Notes: a model not told the origin generated them from the sequence alone. A stretch of 64,000 nucleotides of DNA from Lachnospiraceae bacterium (GCA_015056735.1 SVFT01000007.1:1-64000); one strand, 5' to 3'; positions 35,558 to 44,902 are shown, counted from the stretch's first letter. Made by a program: numbers and translations.

Positions 35558-35586
35558 TTGCATTTTGAGAGAATATTGACTATACT
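35558..35586 (+). promoter_or_regulatory. Promoter of the candidate 6S RNA
   Basis: TTGCAT (35558-35563), a 17-base spacer and TATACT (35581-35586) predict a start at ~35593, exactly where the RNA's closing helix begins. Confidence 0.75.
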
Positions 35587-35592
35587 ATGATT

Positions 35593-35775
35593 AACCCAAG
35601 GTGTGTTGCATTCCTGCTATTTTTGAACCTACATTTACTTTAAACGGGATTCCTACATTACCGGATTTATGTCAGGCCATCAAGATAGCAGTGGAAGACA
35701 GATGTTCGTGTTGCGGTCACCCACCTAGCAGCGGCTAGGAGTCAAAAGGCGGGAACCGCATTTTGGGGGTTAAGG
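35593..35775 (+). ncRNA. ssrS: Structured small RNA, probable 6S RNA
   Basis: No reading frame fits this ~180-base transcript, which has its own promoter and terminator. The ends pair (AACCC 35593-35597 with GGGTT 35767-35771). A 5' arm is closed by CTGCTAT / ATAGCAG; a 3' part holds CCTAGC / GCTAGG and a hairpin CAAAAG-GCGG-GAA-CCGC-ATTTTG. Length, setting and the sequence feel match clostridial 6S RNA, which binds sigma-A RNA polymerase. The fold looks more branched than a simple 6S rod, so another small RNA remains possible. Confidence 0.6.
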
Positions 35776-35780
35776 AGAGG

Positions 35781-35807
35781 ACAACCGCTAGTGGTTGTTC
35801 TTTTTTT
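35781..35807 (+). terminator. Terminator of the small RNA
   Basis: ACAACC / GGTTGT with an extra G-U pair and a CTAG loop is followed by TCTTTTTTT. Confidence 0.85.
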
Positions 35808-35852
35808 GCGACAACCGGCATGCGCATTTCTAAAAAAAATCTAAAATCCCTA

Positions 35853-35881
35853 TTGCGTTTTAAACGCGCGTCTGATATCTT
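35853..35881 (+). promoter_or_regulatory. Promoter of the riboswitch-controlled importer operon
   Basis: TTGCGT (35853-35858), a 17-base spacer and TATCTT (35876-35881), preceded by TG one base upstream (extended -10). The predicted start, ~35888, leaves 17 bases before the aptamer. Confidence 0.7.
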
Positions 35882-35904
35882 GAATCTGTTGAATATCAAA
35901 TAAG

Positions 35905-36046
35905 TTTCGATATAATTCAAAAGATATGGTTTTGAAGTCTCTACGCGGATACCGTAAATATCCGGGCTATCGAAATTGGCAGTTCGGTATCGCTGTTCGG
36001 ACTGTTTATTTCGCATTGGCCTGAGACTCGGGACAATGCTTTTTTA
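35905..36046 (+). promoter_or_regulatory. Purine riboswitch (guanine-type) with terminator
   Basis: The aptamer (35905-35975) has P1 TTTCGAT / ATCGAAA, the J1/2 sequence TATAAT, P2 TTCAAAA / TTTTGAA with loop GATATGG, J2/3 GTCTCTAC, and P3 CGGATA / TATCCG with loop CCGTAAA. The specificity base is C35967 (guanine/hypoxanthine type, not adenine). The platform is a terminator, GCATTG (36013-36018) / CAATGC (36034-36039) plus T run, against an antiterminator in which CGAAAT of P1 pairs with ATTTCG. Ligand should switch the importer off. One extra G on each side of P3 is unusual. Confidence 0.92.
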
Positions 36047-36075
36047 TTGTATCGGGATGACGGAGGAGAAAACAC

Positions 36076-37353
36076 ATGAAAAAATTGATCGCAATGGTCC
36101 TGGCATCTGCCATGGTTCTATCTCTCAGTGCCTGCGGCAACGTAGCAAGAGATGACAAGGCAGCTGCAGAGGCCCCGGCAGGAGAAGCAGCACCCGCTGC
36201 AAATGAAGCTGCTGCAGATAACAGCGAAGCTGCAGAAGCAACCTCATCTGTTAAGGCTGGATTCATCTGCCTGCACGATGAGAACTCTACTTATGACTTG
36301 AACTTTATTAACGCTGCAAAAGAAGCATGTGAGAAGATGGGCGTTGAAGCGATCTTCAAGACCAATATTCCCGAAGGCCAGGAATGCTATGATGCTGCCT
36401 GCGAACTTGCAGATGCGGGCTGCAACTTCATTTTTGCAGACAGCTTTGGCCATGAAGACTATATCATTGAGGCTGCAAAAGAATTCCCTGAAGTACAGTT
36501 CAGCCATGCAACCGGTACAAAGGCTCACACAGAGAATCTTGCAAACTTCCACAACGCATTCGCAAATATCTTCCAGGGTCGTTATCTGGCAGGTATCGTT
36601 GCAGGTATGAAGCTTAACGAGATGATCGAAAAGGGTGATATCACTGCAGAGCAGGCAAAGATGGGTTACATCGGCGCTTACACATATGCAGAAGTTATTT
36701 CCGGCTACACATCTTTCTATCTTGGCGCAAAGAGCGTATGCCCTTCCGTTACGATGGAAGTAACCTTTACCGGTTCCTGGTATGATGAGACTGCAGAGAA
36801 GGAAGGTGCAGAGAAGCTGATCCATGACGGCTGTGTCCTGATCAGCCAGCATGCTGACTCGATGGGTGCGCCTACAGCTTGTGAGACTGCAGGTGTTCCG
36901 AATGTTTCTTACAACGGCTCTACTAGCAGCGCTTGTCCGAATACATTCCTTGTTTCTTCCAGAATCAACTGGGCTCCTTACTTTGAGTATGCAATGAGCG
37001 CAGTTGAAAAGGGCGAAGCTTATGACACAGACTGGTGCGGTACGCTTGCAGACGATTCCGTTATGCTGACAGAGTTCGGCAAGAACATTGCGGCAGGCAC
37101 AGAAGAAGCGGTAGAAAAAGCAAAAGCAGATATCGAAGCAGGTAAGCTGTTCGTATTCGATACAAAGAACTTTACGGTTGAAGGAAAGACCCTCGATTCC
37201 TACATGGCTGATGTCGACACCGACGAAGCTTATACAGGTGATCATGAAGCGATCGTTGACGGTCATTTCGATGAGTCCGGTAAGGGCTTCCGCTCCGCAC
37301 CGTTCTTTGATGTTAAGATCGACGGCATTACACTTCTTGATACAAAATTCTAA
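36076..37353 (+). CDS. BMP family (PnrA-like) nucleoside-binding lipoprotein
   Basis: A 425-aa basic-membrane-protein family lipoprotein; the signal peptide ends in a lipobox with Cys20 (LSAC), followed by an Ala/Glu-rich linker and the binding domain. BMP/PnrA proteins bind purine nucleosides, and the guanine-type riboswitch upstream supports purine uptake. GGAGGAG precedes the ATG. Together with the next three genes it forms a complete importer of the NupNOPQ (YufNOPQ) type. Confidence 0.9.
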   Translation: MKKLIAMVLASAMVLSLSACGNVARDDKAAAEAPAGEAAPAANEAAADNSEAAEATSSVKAGFICLHDENSTYDLNFINAAKEACEKMGVEAIFKTNIPEGQECYDAACELADAGCNFIFADSFGHEDYIIEAAKEFPEVQFSHATGTKAHTENLANFHNAFANIFQGRYLAGIVAGMKLNEMIEKGDITAEQAKMGYIGAYTYAEVISGYTSFYLGAKSVCPSVTMEVTFTGSWYDETAEKEGAEKLIHDGCVLISQHADSMGAPTACETAGVPNVSYNGSTSSACPNTFLVSSRINWAPYFEYAMSAVEKGEAYDTDWCGTLADDSVMLTEFGKNIAAGTEEAVEKAKADIEAGKLFVFDTKNFTVEGKTLDSYMADVDTDEAYTGDHEAIVDGHFDESGKGFRSAPFFDVKIDGITLLDTKF

Positions 37354-37386
37354 TACTGTTATAGTATAAGAAGCCGAATGAACTTA

Positions 37387-37419
37387 AAGAGGCAGCGCGC
37401 GGAATGCGTGCCGCCTCTT
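37387..37419 (+). promoter_or_regulatory. Intercistronic hairpin after the binding-protein gene
   Basis: AAGAGGC / GCCTCTT extends through GCGCGC / GCGTGC to a GGAAT loop (about 14 bp, one mismatch, one G-U). No T tract follows. Such hairpins stabilise the upstream mRNA so that the binding protein is made in excess over the ATPase and permeases. Confidence 0.6.
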
Positions 37420-37454
37420 CACTCGTATTTGGAAGGATGGAAAGGAGCGGTTCC

Positions 37455-38978
37455 TTGGATAACAAAGCTATTGCGGTGCATATGGAGAGTATCACCAAGA
37501 CTTTCGGCAGGGTCGTAGCGAATAAAGACGTCAATCTGGATGTCTATCGTGGCGAGATCCTTGCTCTTTTGGGAGAGAACGGAAGCGGAAAGACGACGCT
37601 GATGAACATGCTTTCCGGCATTTACTATCCGGATGAAGGGAAGATCTTTGTAAACGGACAGGAAGTCCTCATTCGTTCCCCGAAAGATGCGCATGCGCTC
37701 GGGATCGGTATGGTGCATCAGCATTTCAAACTGGTTGATGTACTGACGGCGACAGAGAATATCGTTCTGGGCCTTAAAGGCAGACTCGATCTGAAAGAAT
37801 CCGCTAAGAAGATCAGGCAGATCTGTGACAGATACGGTTTCGAGATCGATCCGGACCAGAAAGTCTATGATATGTCCGTGTCACAGAAGCAGACAGTGGA
37901 GATCGTCAAGATTCTTTTCAGAGGCGCGGATATCCTGATCCTGGACGAGCCGACAGCAGTACTGACCCCGCAGGAAGCAGACAGGCTCTTTGATGTCCTT
38001 CGGAATATGAGAGACGACAACAAGGCGATCATCATCATCACGCATAAGATGCAGGAGGTGCAGTCGCTTTCCGATAAGGTTGCGATCCTGAGAAAAGGCC
38101 AATACATCGACACATTGGTTACGCGGGAGACACCGATCAGCCAGATGACCAAGCTGATGGTCGGGCGTAAGACGGAGCTTAATATCGAGCGTCCCGAGCC
38201 GAAAGACCCGAAGCCCAGGATCGTCGTAGAGAACCTGACCGTCAGAAGCATCGACGGCATCGAACGTCTTTCCGATGTATCCTTTACGGCTAACAGCGGA
38301 GAGATCCTCGGTATCGCAGGTATTTCCGGCTGCGGACAGAAGGAACTTTTGGAGGCGATCGCGGGTCTTCAGCCTGCTGAGTCGGGTAATATTTTCTATA
38401 TAGAAGATGACGGCAGCAAGGACCAGCTTCTCGGACTTGATGCATTGAAGATCCAGGAAAAGGGCGTTGCCCTTTCCTTCGTCCCGGAAGACAGACTCGG
38501 TATGGGCCTGGTTGCAAACATGAATCTTGCGGACAACATGATGCTTCGCTCTTTCCGTAAAGGGCATTCCATGTTTACGGACAGAGTGGCACCCAAGAAG
38601 CTGGCAGAGACTGTTGTAGAAGACTTAAATGTCGCGACACCGGATATTGAGACGCCGGTTCGCAAGCTCTCCGGCGGTAATGTTCAAAAGATCCTTGTCG
38701 GCCGTGAGATCGCATCCGCACCGACTGTTCTTTTGACAGCTTATGCGGTACGCGGACTCGATATCAATTCTTCTTATACGATCTATAATCTGATCAATCG
38801 CCAGAAAGAGCGCGGCGTAGCCGTGATCTTCGTTGGCGAAGATCTGGATGTTTTGATGGAACTTTGCGATAAGATCCTTGTTCTTTGCGGCGGCAAGGTA
38901 AGCGGTATTCTGGACGGCCGCACCGCAGACAAAGATGAGATCGGTATGCTGATGATGAAAGTGGGAGGTGGCGATTGA
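37455..38978 (+). CDS. Nucleoside ABC importer, double ATPase
   Basis: This 507-aa protein carries two fused ABC domains, as in YufO/NupO. The first has an intact Walker A (GENGSGKTT) and Walker B (ILILDEP); its signature segment is the variant DMSVSQKQ. The second has a degenerate Walker A (GISGCGQKE), signature LSGGNVQK, and TAYAVRGLD in place of the usual Walker B/D-loop text, typical of the weak second site in this family. I take the TTG at 37455 as the start, as AAAGGAG lies 7 bases upstream; an in-frame ATG at 37437 lies before that site. Confidence 0.9.
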   Translation: MDNKAIAVHMESITKTFGRVVANKDVNLDVYRGEILALLGENGSGKTTLMNMLSGIYYPDEGKIFVNGQEVLIRSPKDAHALGIGMVHQHFKLVDVLTATENIVLGLKGRLDLKESAKKIRQICDRYGFEIDPDQKVYDMSVSQKQTVEIVKILFRGADILILDEPTAVLTPQEADRLFDVLRNMRDDNKAIIIITHKMQEVQSLSDKVAILRKGQYIDTLVTRETPISQMTKLMVGRKTELNIERPEPKDPKPRIVVENLTVRSIDGIERLSDVSFTANSGEILGIAGISGCGQKELLEAIAGLQPAESGNIFYIEDDGSKDQLLGLDALKIQEKGVALSFVPEDRLGMGLVANMNLADNMMLRSFRKGHSMFTDRVAPKKLAETVVEDLNVATPDIETPVRKLSGGNVQKILVGREIASAPTVLLTAYAVRGLDINSSYTIYNLINRQKERGVAVIFVGEDLDVLMELCDKILVLCGGKVSGILDGRTADKDEIGMLMMKVGGGD

Positions 38979-38979
38979 A

Positions 38980-40077
38980 ATGAATAATCATAAAGAACCT
39001 CTGTTTCACATTGTCAAGCGGGAAGAGATGATCTGGTACCGTGCATGGGGGATCCGCCTGATCGCGATCGTTGCGGCGCTGATCGTATGTGCGATCCTGA
39101 CAACGGTACTGACCGGTGATAACCCGATCCAGGTATACGCGACGATCATAAAAGGCGCATTCGGCTCCAAGAGAAAAGCGTGGATCACATTCCAGGATCT
39201 TTCAGTCCTTTTGATCATCGCTGTTGCATTGACACCGGCTTTTCGCATGCGGTTCTGGAATATCGGCGGCGAGGGTCAGGTCCTGATCGGCGGCCTTTCC
39301 GCTGCGGCATGCATGATTTGTCTGGGTGACAGATTACCGAACTGGCTGATCATTGTATGTATGGTATGTTCGAGTCTGATTGCCGGAGCGATCTGGGGAT
39401 TCATTCCTGCTTTTTTCAAGGCAAAATGGAATACAAACGAGACGCTTGCAACACTGATGCTCAATTATATCGCGACGCAGCTTGTTGCTTTCTATACGAT
39501 CGTATGGGAGGTGCCGAAGGGCTCCGGTAAGATCGGTATCATCAACCAGAATTCCAATATCGGATGGCTTCCGGATCTGTTCGGCAATAAGTATATACTG
39601 ACGATCGTGGTCGCACTGATCGTGACGATCGGCATGACGATCTACCTCCGTTATACAAAGCATGGGTATGAACTGATCGTCGTGGGAGAGAGTGAGAATA
39701 CTGCTCATTATGTCGGCATTAAGGTTGAGAAAGTAGTGATCCGTACGATGATGATGTCCGGTGCGATCTGTGCGCTTGCCGGTCTTCTTCTTGTCGGCAG
39801 TATCAACCACACGGTGACAACGACCATTGCGGGAGGTCAGGGATTTACCGCCGTTATGGTTTCCTGGCTTGCCAAGTTTGATCCGCTTGCCATGATCGGA
39901 ACGAGTCTTCTGATCGTTTTTCTGGAACGCGGCGCGGGCGAGATTTCAACGACGTTCCATTTGAATCATTCGTTTTCCGACATTTTGACAGGTATCATCC
40001 TGTTCTTTATCATCGGATGTGAATTCTTCATTCAGTATCGGATCGCATTCCACAAAAAAGAAGGAAGGAGGGGATAA
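38980..40077 (+). CDS. Nucleoside ABC importer, permease 1
   Basis: A permease of the BPD_transp_2 type (YufP/NupP-like) of 365 aa with eight to ten helices and the motifs FRMRFWNIGGEGQ and WNTNETLATLMLNYIA that mark the nucleoside importers. The ATG at 38980 follows the ATPase stop by 1 base, with GGGAGG 11 bases upstream; a GTG at 38968 in frame overlaps the ATPase gene and is less likely. Confidence 0.9.
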   Translation: MNNHKEPLFHIVKREEMIWYRAWGIRLIAIVAALIVCAILTTVLTGDNPIQVYATIIKGAFGSKRKAWITFQDLSVLLIIAVALTPAFRMRFWNIGGEGQVLIGGLSAAACMICLGDRLPNWLIIVCMVCSSLIAGAIWGFIPAFFKAKWNTNETLATLMLNYIATQLVAFYTIVWEVPKGSGKIGIINQNSNIGWLPDLFGNKYILTIVVALIVTIGMTIYLRYTKHGYELIVVGESENTAHYVGIKVEKVVIRTMMMSGAICALAGLLLVGSINHTVTTTIAGGQGFTAVMVSWLAKFDPLAMIGTSLLIVFLERGAGEISTTFHLNHSFSDILTGIILFFIIGCEFFIQYRIAFHKKEGRRG

Positions 40078-40078
40078 T

Positions 40079-41077
40079 ATGCTTGAACTTATTTTGGCAC
40101 TGTTTCCGAGAGCTGTCGTACAGGGTATTCCTCTTCTTTTCGGAAGTACCGGTGAGACTCTGACTGAAAAAGCAGGTAACTTAAACCTCGGTATACCGGG
40201 CGTTATGTACGTTGGCGCGATCAGTGGCGTGATCGGTTCATTTTTCTATGAACAGTCGGTTGGAGACGGACAGCTCAACGGTTTTCTTGCGATCGCCATT
40301 CCGATGGCATGTTCCCTTCTCGGTTCGTTTCTGATGGGATTGCTGTACAGTTTTCTCACAGTTACACTGCGTGCGAACCAGAACGTGACAGGTCTTGCGA
40401 TGACTACATTCGGTATCGGCTTCGGTAATTTCTTCGGAGGCTCTTTGATCCTGATCGCAGGCGCGGATGTTCCTTCCATCGCGTTGTCCAGAACGAGCGC
40501 ATTCTTCAGTAAGTCGCTTCCTTTTGCGGACCGTTGCGGCGTGCTTGGTAAACTGTTTTTATCATACGGATTCCTCGCCTATCTGGCGATCTTTGTCGGA
40601 TTTGCAACCTCCAGGATCCTGCGTCATACGAGAGTCGGTCTTCATATCCGTTCTGTCGGTGAGAGTCCTGCTACAGCAGATGCAGCCGGTATCAATGTTA
40701 TGCGCTACAAATATTTCTGTACCTGCATCGGCTGTATGATCGCGGGACTTGGCGGATTATACTACGTGATGGACTATGCTTGCGGCGTCTGGTCCAATGA
40801 TGCATTCGGCGACAGAGGATGGCTTGCGATCGCGCTTGTTATCTTCACGATCTGGAGACCGAGCGTTGGCGTTTTTGCATCGATCCTGTTTGGTGGTCTT
40901 TACATTTTGTATCTGTATATTCCGTCCGGAATGGACCATATGGAGTACAAAGAGCTGTACAAGATGATCCCGTATGTTGTTACACTGATCGTACTTGTCA
41001 TCACCAGCATGCGCAACAAGCGCGAGAATCAGCCTCCGGCATCGCTCGGATTGTCATATTTCCGTGAAGACCGTTAA
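40079..41077 (+). CDS. Nucleoside ABC importer, permease 2
   Basis: The second BPD_transp_2 permease (YufQ/NupQ-like), 332 aa, with the family start GIPLLFGSTGETLTEKAGN and the LGIPG segment. It begins 1 base after permease 1, with GGAGGGG upstream. It pairs with permease 1 to form the membrane channel. Confidence 0.9.
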   Translation: MLELILALFPRAVVQGIPLLFGSTGETLTEKAGNLNLGIPGVMYVGAISGVIGSFFYEQSVGDGQLNGFLAIAIPMACSLLGSFLMGLLYSFLTVTLRANQNVTGLAMTTFGIGFGNFFGGSLILIAGADVPSIALSRTSAFFSKSLPFADRCGVLGKLFLSYGFLAYLAIFVGFATSRILRHTRVGLHIRSVGESPATADAAGINVMRYKYFCTCIGCMIAGLGGLYYVMDYACGVWSNDAFGDRGWLAIALVIFTIWRPSVGVFASILFGGLYILYLYIPSGMDHMEYKELYKMIPYVVTLIVLVITSMRNKRENQPPASLGLSYFREDR

Positions 41078-41080
41078 TGC

Positions 41081-41109
41081 TTGACAACGCTTTTGAAACT
41101 GTTTAAGAT
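41081..41109 (+). promoter_or_regulatory. Promoter of the pheST T-box operon
   Basis: TTGACA (41081-41086), a 17-base spacer and TAAGAT (41104-41109). The start should be near 41116, where the T-box leader begins. Confidence 0.75.
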
Positions 41110-41115
41110 ATAAAA

Positions 41116-41373
41116 AGATTTTGACAAAGGCTGTGAAGGTGCACAGTAGCGTCGTATTTTCACCAAGAGAGAGGAAGCCGTCGGCTGGAAGCTTCCTTGT
41201 GTTCAGATACGAAGTGAATTTCCCACCGAAGCCGCTGCCCTGAAACGATAGTAGGGACAGACGCCTGCGCCCGTTAAGCGCATTGAGTGCCTGCTTTATG
41301 GCAGGAAACTGGGTGGTACCGCGGTAATGATCGTCCCATACGCTTTGTATAGCGTATGGGACTTTTCTTTTTT
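41116..41373 (+). promoter_or_regulatory. T-box leader (tRNA-Phe sensing)
   Basis: The T-box sequence GGGTGGTACCGCGG is at 41311-41324. Stem I carries AAGAGAGAGGAAGCC (a T-loop/AG-bulge-type segment) and a specifier loop GAATTTCC in which TTC (41220-41222) reads phenylalanine. A 12-bp terminator, GTCCCATACGCT (41333-41344) / AGCGTATGGGAC (41351-41362) with T run, follows. Uncharged tRNA-Phe should favour the antiterminator and allow pheS-pheT transcription. Confidence 0.95.
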
Positions 41374-41410
41374 ACCGGCATATACCGGATGAGAATAAAA
41401 GGAGATTAGC

Positions 41411-42430
41411 ATGAAAGAAAAGCTGGAACAGATCAAACAGGAAGCGATCCGCAAGATCAGGGAAGCGGATATTCCCGAAAAACTGAACGACGTGCGTGTT
41501 GAGTATCTTGGTAAAAAGGGTGCATTGACAGCCGTGTTAAAGAGCATGAAGGATGTGGCACCTGAAGACCGTCCGAAGGTCGGCCAGATGGTCAATGACG
41601 TAAAGAGCGAAGTAGAGGGCATCCTGGAAGACGCTTTGAAGACAATGGAGCGTCATGTTCGTGAAATGCAGATGAAGGCTGAAGTGATCGATGTAACACT
41701 TCCCGCAAAGAAGAATAATGTCGGCCACAGGCATCCCAATCAGATCGCACTCGAGGAGGTAGAGCGTATCTTTGTCGGCATGGGTTATGAAGTCGTTGAA
41801 GGCCCTGAGATTGAGAAAGATTACTACAATTTTGAAGCACTGAATATCCCGGCCGATCATCCAGCAAAAGATGAGCAGGATACATTCTATATCAGCGGAG
41901 ATATTCTGCTTCGTACGCAGACTTCTCCTGTTCAGGCGCGTGTTATGGAAAAGGGCAAGCTCCCGATCCGTATGATCTCGCCCGGACGTGTGTTCCGCTC
42001 CGATGAAGTCGATGCGACGCATTCGCCTTCGTTCCATCAGATCGAAGGGCTTGTTGTCGATAAACACATTACATTTGCGGATCTGAAGGGTACACTTGCC
42101 GAGTTTGCAAAGGAACTGTTCGGCGAGGATACCAAGGTGAAGTTCAGGCCGCACCATTTCCCGTTTACGGAGCCGTCGGCTGAAGTGGATGTCAGCTGCT
42201 TTAAATGCAAAGGCGCAGGCTGCCGATTCTGCAAGGGCAGTGGCTGGATCGAGATCCTTGGCTGCGGTATGGTTCATCCGCATGTGTTTGAGATGTGCGG
42301 CATTGACCCGAAAGAATACACAGGCTTTGCATTCGGTGTCGGTCTTGAGCGTATCGCACTTTTGAAATACGAGATCGATGACATGAGATTGCTGTATGAG
42401 AACGATACCCGTTTCTTAAAGCAGTTCTAG
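41411..42430 (+). CDS. pheS: Phenylalanyl-tRNA synthetase, alpha subunit
   Basis: The catalytic alpha subunit, 339 aa. An N-terminal coiled coil (~1-90) that binds tRNA precedes the class II catalytic core with motif 2 (RVFRSDEVDATHSPSFHQIEG region, ~197-217) and motif 3 (FAFGVGLERIALL, ~308-320). A Cys-rich insert, CFKCKGAGCRFCKG (~257-270), could bind zinc. The operon leader is a T-box with a Phe specifier. Confidence 0.97.
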   Translation: MKEKLEQIKQEAIRKIREADIPEKLNDVRVEYLGKKGALTAVLKSMKDVAPEDRPKVGQMVNDVKSEVEGILEDALKTMERHVREMQMKAEVIDVTLPAKKNNVGHRHPNQIALEEVERIFVGMGYEVVEGPEIEKDYYNFEALNIPADHPAKDEQDTFYISGDILLRTQTSPVQARVMEKGKLPIRMISPGRVFRSDEVDATHSPSFHQIEGLVVDKHITFADLKGTLAEFAKELFGEDTKVKFRPHHFPFTEPSAEVDVSCFKCKGAGCRFCKGSGWIEILGCGMVHPHVFEMCGIDPKEYTGFAFGVGLERIALLKYEIDDMRLLYENDTRFLKQF

Positions 42431-42458
42431 GAATAGTTGAAAAGATAAGGAGATAGCG

Positions 42459-44882
42459 ATGAATACAGCATTATCATGGATTAAAGAATATGTTCCGGAA
42501 CTTGATTGCACCGACCAGGAATACTGCGATGCAATGACGCTGACAGGAACGAAGGTAGAAGGATATGAGAGAGCCGATAAGAATCTTCGCAAGATCGTGA
42601 TCGGTCAGATCAAAAAAATAGAAAAGCATCCCGATGCAGATAAACTGATCGTCTGTCAGGTCGATATCGGATCCGAGACCGTTCAGATCGTAACGGGTGC
42701 GCCCAATGTGAAAGAGGGAGATAAAGTTCCCGTTGTTTTGGACGGCGGAAAGGTTGCAGGCAGTGCACATGATGCCGGTCCGCTTCCCGAAAACGGTATT
42801 GAGATCAAAGCCGGAAAGCTTCGCGGCGTGGATTCGTTCGGTATGATGTGTTCGATCGGTGAGCTTGGTTCTTCCAAAGATTTCTATCCGGAAGCCGCAG
42901 AAGACGGCATCTATATTTTTGAAGAGGATGCACAGGTGGGTGCGGATGCGATCGAAGCACTTGGCCTTCATGATACCGTATTTGAATACGAGATCACATC
43001 GAACCGTGTGGATTGTTTCGGCGTTCTCGGCATCGCAAGAGAAGCAGCACTCACGTTTAAAAAGCCTTTTGTACCGCCTGTTGTGACGGTCAAAGGAAAC
43101 AGCGAGGATGCGCACGATTATATCAAAGTTGAGGTCCGGGATGCGGATCTTTGTACCAGATACTGCGCACGTGTTGTCAAGAACGTTAAGATCGGACCCA
43201 GCCCGAAGTGGATGCAGAGACGTCTTGCGGCCAGCGGGATCCGCCCGATCAACAATCTGGTTGATATCACAAATTATGTGATGGAAGAATATGGCCAGCC
43301 GATGCATGCATTTGATCTGGACACCGTAGCCGGTCATCAGATCATCGTACGCCGCGCAAAAGACGGTGATGTATTTACAACACTGGATGGTCAGGAGAGA
43401 AAACTCGATAACGATGTGCTGATGATCTGTGATGCGGAGAAAGAGATCGGTATTGCCGGTATCATGGGCGGCGAGAACTCTATGATCACGGATGATGTGA
43501 AGACGGTTCTGTTTGAGGCAGCGACATTCTACGGCCCCAACATCAGAAAGAGCGCTAAAAGGATCGGTCTTCGTACCGACGCATCCGGCAAATTCGAAAA
43601 GGGACTTGATCCTCGCAATGCGGAAGATGCGATCAATCGCGCATGCCAGCTGATCGAGATCTTAGGATGCGGTGAAGTTGTCGGCGGCATGGTAGAAGCA
43701 GGCGCTCCCTTAAAGCCGCTTCATACGATCCCGTTTGAGCCGGAGCGTTACAATGCGCTGCTTGGAACCGATGTCAGTGCGGAAGATATGCTTTCCATAT
43801 TTGAAAAGCTGGAAGTATCCTATGACAAAACCAGCAATCTGCTGACGATCCCGTCCTTCAGACAGGACCTTGTCGGCTATGCGGATATGGCTGAAGAGGT
43901 AGCGAGATTCTTTGGATATGATAAGATCCCGACCACGCTTCCTTCCGGTGAGGCAACAACAGGCAAGCTTCCGTTTGAAAACAGGATCCAGGATAAGGCA
44001 AGAGATATAGCGGAATTCTGCGGCTTCTCACAGGGAATGAGCTATTCGTTCGAAAGCCCCCGCGTATTTGATAAGCTTCTTCTTGCGCAGGATGATCCCC
44101 AGAGACAGGCGATCACGATCTCCAACCCGCTTGGTGAGGATTTCTCGATCATGCGTACGATCTCGCTTCACGGTATGCTGACAAGTCTGTCCACCAACTA
44201 TAACAGGAAGAACAAAGACTGCAGGCTTTATGAACTCGGAAATATCTACCTTCCGAAGGAACTGCCACTTAAGGATCTTCCGGACGAGAGAATGCAGTTT
44301 ACACTCGGCATGTACGGAGAAGGTGACTTTTTCACTATGAAAGGTGTTGTGGAGGAATTCTTCACATGCATCGGCATGAACAAAAAGGTCAGCTACGATC
44401 CGAATGCCGGCAAGAATTTCCTGCATCCGGGACGTCAGGCACTGATCGGCTATGAAGGCAAGACCGTCGGTTATCTTGGTGAAGTACATCCGGAAGTACT
44501 GGATAATTACAATATCGGGACCAAAGCTTACATTGCGGTTCTGGATATGCCGGAGATCTACCCGTTTGCGACATTTGACCGCAAATATGAGGGCATCGCA
44601 AAATACCCTGCCGTAACACGTGACATCAGTATGGTCGTTCCGAAAAAGATCCTGGTCGGCCAGATCGAAGCGATCATTGCACAGCGCGGCGGAAAGATCC
44701 TTGAGAGTTACAATCTTTTCGATATTTACGAGGGAAGCCAGATCAAGGAAGGATACAAGTCCGTTGCATATTCCATCGTATTCAGAGCAAAGGACAGGAC
44801 GCTGGAAGAAAACGATGTCGCTTCTGCCATGAAGAAGATCCTCAACGGTCTTGAGGGGCTTGGCATTGAACTGAGAGCGTAG
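42459..44882 (+). CDS. pheT: Phenylalanyl-tRNA synthetase, beta subunit
   Basis: The 807-aa beta subunit has the usual order: an EMAP/tRNA-binding domain (~40-155), B3/B4 editing domain (~210-385), B5 domain (~405-475), class II-like core (~485-700) and the C-terminal FDX-ACB anticodon-binding domain (~713-807, FPAVTRDIS-type region). The alpha2-beta2 enzyme charges tRNA-Phe. It lies 28 bases after pheS. Confidence 0.97.
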   Translation: MNTALSWIKEYVPELDCTDQEYCDAMTLTGTKVEGYERADKNLRKIVIGQIKKIEKHPDADKLIVCQVDIGSETVQIVTGAPNVKEGDKVPVVLDGGKVAGSAHDAGPLPENGIEIKAGKLRGVDSFGMMCSIGELGSSKDFYPEAAEDGIYIFEEDAQVGADAIEALGLHDTVFEYEITSNRVDCFGVLGIAREAALTFKKPFVPPVVTVKGNSEDAHDYIKVEVRDADLCTRYCARVVKNVKIGPSPKWMQRRLAASGIRPINNLVDITNYVMEEYGQPMHAFDLDTVAGHQIIVRRAKDGDVFTTLDGQERKLDNDVLMICDAEKEIGIAGIMGGENSMITDDVKTVLFEAATFYGPNIRKSAKRIGLRTDASGKFEKGLDPRNAEDAINRACQLIEILGCGEVVGGMVEAGAPLKPLHTIPFEPERYNALLGTDVSAEDMLSIFEKLEVSYDKTSNLLTIPSFRQDLVGYADMAEEVARFFGYDKIPTTLPSGEATTGKLPFENRIQDKARDIAEFCGFSQGMSYSFESPRVFDKLLLAQDDPQRQAITISNPLGEDFSIMRTISLHGMLTSLSTNYNRKNKDCRLYELGNIYLPKELPLKDLPDERMQFTLGMYGEGDFFTMKGVVEEFFTCIGMNKKVSYDPNAGKNFLHPGRQALIGYEGKTVGYLGEVHPEVLDNYNIGTKAYIAVLDMPEIYPFATFDRKYEGIAKYPAVTRDISMVVPKKILVGQIEAIIAQRGGKILESYNLFDIYEGSQIKEGYKSVAYSIVFRAKDRTLEENDVASAMKKILNGLEGLGIELRA

Positions 44883-44902
44883 TAAACTATAAGTGTTTCT
44901 TG

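Noticed and set aside
36244-37266. Minus-strand frame of 340 codons in the BMP lipoprotein gene
   Set aside because: It is a Cys-rich shadow of codon bias on the plus strand, without a start signal.
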